The position numbers were made by a program, and so were the translations under genes. From contig DAOWDF010000217.1 in the NCBI GenBank assembly GCA_030639165.1, positions 1 to 7,406 on the forward strand: a stretch of 7,406 nt of DNA, written 5' to 3'. Position 1 is the stretch's first letter; every line of letters starts with the position of its first letter. Below the pieces are notes generated by a model that was not told the DNA's origin, ran no database searches, and saw nothing but the letters and a program-made list of their open reading frames with translations. This stretch comes from Alphaproteobacteria bacterium. GTDB lineage: Bacteria > Pseudomonadota > Alphaproteobacteria > Micavibrionales > Micavibrionaceae. Positions 5,756 to 7,406 of the stretch are shown here, piece by piece.

Positions 5756-6625
5756 ATGAAAAATATAGATAATACATCTAAAAATTCAGCGCACATTATC
5801 GTTTTCGGCAATGAAAAAGGCGGATCAGGTAAATCTACGACTGCTATGCATACTGCTATTGCGTTACTTCGCCTTGGATATCGCGTTGGGACGATTGACC
5901 TTGATGCGCGTCAAGGAACGCTAACCCGCTATCTTAAAAAGCGTTTTGAGTATATAACACGCAATCGCGAACATCTGCCAAGCCCTGCTCATATGGCCAT
6001 AGAAAAGAGCCAGCGTGAGAGTGTTTCCGAACAAAAGCTCGAGGAAGAAGCGTTCTTAATAATGGCACTAGAAGAGCTAGGGCATGTTTGTGATTTCATT
6101 ATTATAGACACCCCTGGAACGGATTCGTTTTTAAGTCGCCTTGCCCATAGCCACGCTGATACTATTATAACCCCAATGAATGACAGCTTCATTGACCTTG
6201 ATTTGCTAGCCAGTATAGAAATGCAAAATTACGAGATTATTGGCCCGTCTGTTTATTCACAAATGGTTGAAGATCAGCGCAAGGTCAAAAACAAGCGTGA
6301 TGGTGGCTATATTGACTGGATAGTCATGAGAAACCGAATGTCTCATCTGAATACCAATAACAATAGAATAATCACTAAGTTGCTGGGTGAAATTTCAAAG
6401 CTTGCTGGCTTCCGACTTGCCCCTGGATTTGGTGAACGCGTAGTATTTAAGGAGATGTTCTTAAAAGGCTTAACCTTGCTTGACCTAAAGGAAGATCAGA
6501 ATGGAGGGCTTACCATGTCACAGATATCCGCCCGTCAGGAAGTCCGTAATTTGATAATGGAAATCGCCCCCGAGCAAATAAAGGGATATCCTGAGCAGGA
6601 AAGCAAAAGCTGGAAAACGGCCTGA
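5756..6625 (+). CDS. mipZ: MipZ, ParA/MinD-type ATPase for division-site placement
   Basis: MipZ is a P-loop ATPase of the ParA/MinD superfamily. In alphaproteobacteria without MinCD it forms bipolar gradients with the ParB-parS complex and inhibits FtsZ assembly, keeping the Z-ring at mid-cell. Here the deviant Walker A motif KGGSGKST occupies residues 21-28 in the context FGNEKGGSGKSTTAMHT, followed by TIDLDARQGTLTRYLKKR (46-63) and the Walker B/switch region DFIIIDTPGTDSFLSRLAHS (113-132). The IDLDARQ-T-R pattern and the NEKGG start are typical of MipZ rather than of chromosomal ParA. The length of 289 residues is slightly above the roughly 276 of the Caulobacter protein. The start at 5756 is chosen over 5732 because of its ribosome site and because 5732 falls in the repeat. 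The gene is divergent from pepP, with repeat copy B as almost the whole intergenic region. A related orphan ParA is the main alternative, but the family features favour MipZ. Confidence 0.93.
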   Translation: MKNIDNTSKNSAHIIVFGNEKGGSGKSTTAMHTAIALLRLGYRVGTIDLDARQGTLTRYLKKRFEYITRNREHLPSPAHMAIEKSQRESVSEQKLEEEAFLIMALEELGHVCDFIIIDTPGTDSFLSRLAHSHADTIITPMNDSFIDLDLLASIEMQNYEIIGPSVYSQMVEDQRKVKNKRDGGYIDWIVMRNRMSHLNTNNNRIITKLLGEISKLAGFRLAPGFGERVVFKEMFLKGLTLLDLKEDQNGGLTMSQISARQEVRNLIMEIAPEQIKGYPEQESKSWKTA

Positions 6626-6628
6626 GTG

Positions 6629-6657
6629 TTGACATAATTTACCTACCGTGCTTTATT
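6629..6657 (+). promoter_or_regulatory. Promoter for the last gene (perfect -35)
   Basis: TTGACA (6629-6634), four bases after the mipZ stop codon, is followed after 17 bp by TTTATT (6652-6657), a four-of-six match to the -10. A second AT-rich hexamer, TATTAC (6654-6659), would give a 19-bp spacer. The perfect -35 makes a separate promoter for the downstream gene likely. Confidence 0.5.
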
Positions 6658-6674
6658 ACCATATAAAATAAAGC
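6650..6674. promoter_or_regulatory. Perfect 8-bp inverted repeat overlapping the -10, operator or leader hairpin
   Basis: GCTTTATT (6650-6657) and AATAAAGC (6667-6674) are exact inverted copies separated by nine bases. The left arm covers the proposed -10 and the right arm ends two bases before the ribosome site AAAGG (6676-6680). This is a good position for a dimeric repressor; as RNA it could form a hairpin just before the ribosome site if transcription starts upstream. No poly-T follows, so it is not a terminator. Confidence 0.45.
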
Positions 6675-6688
6675 AAAAGGTGATTTTT

Positions 6689-7406
6689 ATGAGTGACATA
6701 AGCGCAACAGCACTACCCCAATACGCAATTGGTGCGGGGATGAATCAAGATAACTTTAATTCCGTCAAGCGACACTGGGCATTTTTCTCGGATAAACTAG
6801 ATGGCATAGATAGCCCTGAAAAAGCAGCCGCCCTACTAATGATTGCTGCTACTGATGAGACAAAACCAGTAGATATGGGCTATAGACCATTTGGAGCGCA
6901 TGATTCAAAGAAAGGCACTCTTAGCGCATTATTTGAAAACAAGCCTGATATAGCAATTAAGGGGTTGGGACTTGCTCTAACAAAACATTTTAAAGAAGAT
7001 CATGGCATAAAAGCATTTTCATTTTTAATACGTGGCGCTAATATGAACCAATCTGGTGATACCAAATTATCTTACGAAGCAATTCAATCTATATCTGATT
7101 TTATGACTTACTTCTTACAGCAGGATAATGAGAATACCGCAAATGATAAAATTTTATTTCATGATATTATTGATGATGGATTAAGATCGACAGAAGCATA
7201 TCTTACTGATTCTTGTGAAAATGATACGTTCTATAAAGACGAAGAAAACCTTGCTATTGATGCTTTTCACTTTGCAAAGAAATGGTTAGAAGAAACCGAG
7301 TTAAGTGAAAATGGAGCTCCCGTTAGATTTAATCATGGCGTATTTAGAACTTTAAATAATCAATGTACTAGCCATGAGCTAGAATCAATCGAAGACTTGC
7401 TTGTAA
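6689..7406 (+). CDS. Protein of unknown function, 3' end beyond the window
   Basis: The frame is open from ATG 6689 to the right edge, giving 239 complete codons without a stop; the C-terminus is missing. The ribosome site AAAGGTG (6676-6682) is well spaced. I do not recognise the family. The visible part is acidic, with no signal peptide and no membrane segment, so it is probably cytosolic. It appears mostly helical, with segments such as SPEKAAALLMIAATDETK (residues 42-59) and DAFHFAKKWLEETELSE (about 192-208), and a charged DNENTANDK linker between helices. No nucleotide-binding, protease or DNA-binding motif is visible. Its codons are richer in A/T at third positions than those of mipZ upstream (many TTA, AAT, GAT), like the exported-protein gene. 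Its own promoter and inverted repeat 64 bp after mipZ suggest separate regulation. Confidence 0.8.
   Translation, partial: MSDISATALPQYAIGAGMNQDNFNSVKRHWAFFSDKLDGIDSPEKAAALLMIAATDETKPVDMGYRPFGAHDSKKGTLSALFENKPDIAIKGLGLALTKHFKEDHGIKAFSFLIRGANMNQSGDTKLSYEAIQSISDFMTYFLQQDNENTANDKILFHDIIDDGLRSTEAYLTDSCENDTFYKDEENLAIDAFHFAKKWLEETELSENGAPVRFNHGVFRTLNNQCTSHELESIEDLLV

Noticed and set aside
5989..6192. Minus-strand open frame of 67 codons inside mipZ
   Set aside because: It is antisense to the MipZ Walker B region and has no independent support.

Overview
The window looks like a stretch of an AT-rich alphaproteobacterial chromosome. The main evidence is a MipZ-type ParA ATPase (alphaproteobacterial Z-ring positioning), an S21 protein with alphaproteobacterial character, and a long XPNPEP1-type Xaa-Pro aminopeptidase. 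I cannot place it below class level. There are no rRNA, tRNA, transposase or CRISPR sequences.

Layout, left to right: (1) a minus-strand gene, cut by the left edge, for a divergent thiamine-phosphate-synthase/TenI-like protein (1-449); (2) a 125-bp structured repeat, copy A (473-597); (3) a plus-strand gene for a tandem-domain oligopeptide/microcin-C type ABC ATPase like YejF (624-2234); (4) rpsU for ribosomal protein S21, with a GTG start and a clear terminator (2348-2616); (5) an unrecognised exported protein of 383 residues that seems to hold two copies of one domain (2693-3844); (6) a convergent minus-strand gene for Xaa-Pro aminopeptidase with a complete active site (3855-5585); (7) repeat copy B, inverted relative to A (5612-5736); (8) mipZ on the plus strand (5756-6625); (9) a plus-strand gene of unknown function, cut by the right edge, preceded by a TTGACA promoter and a perfect inverted repeat (6629-7406). 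No gene-free stretch exceeds 300 bases; the longest are the two divergent gaps, about 170 bp each, and each is mostly repeat element.

The most striking feature is the repeat pair. Both copies are exactly 125 bp, both begin GTCAT and end ATGAC, and both fill a gap between divergent genes, leaving only 19 to 26 bp to each start codon. They fold into three hairpins closed by the GTCAT/ATGAC ends. The framework is nearly identical, but the distal stems of hairpins II and III carry different sequences that remain self-complementary, giving about eight compensated base-pair differences. The element also carries promoter-like boxes facing both ways, so it may act as a bidirectional promoter or structured leader for all four flanking genes. 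That role is inferred; the repeat, its symmetry and the covariation are directly visible.

The genes are mostly housekeeping genes of unrelated function and do not form one pathway. The yejF-like gene stands apart from its usual permease and binding-protein partners, at least within this window.
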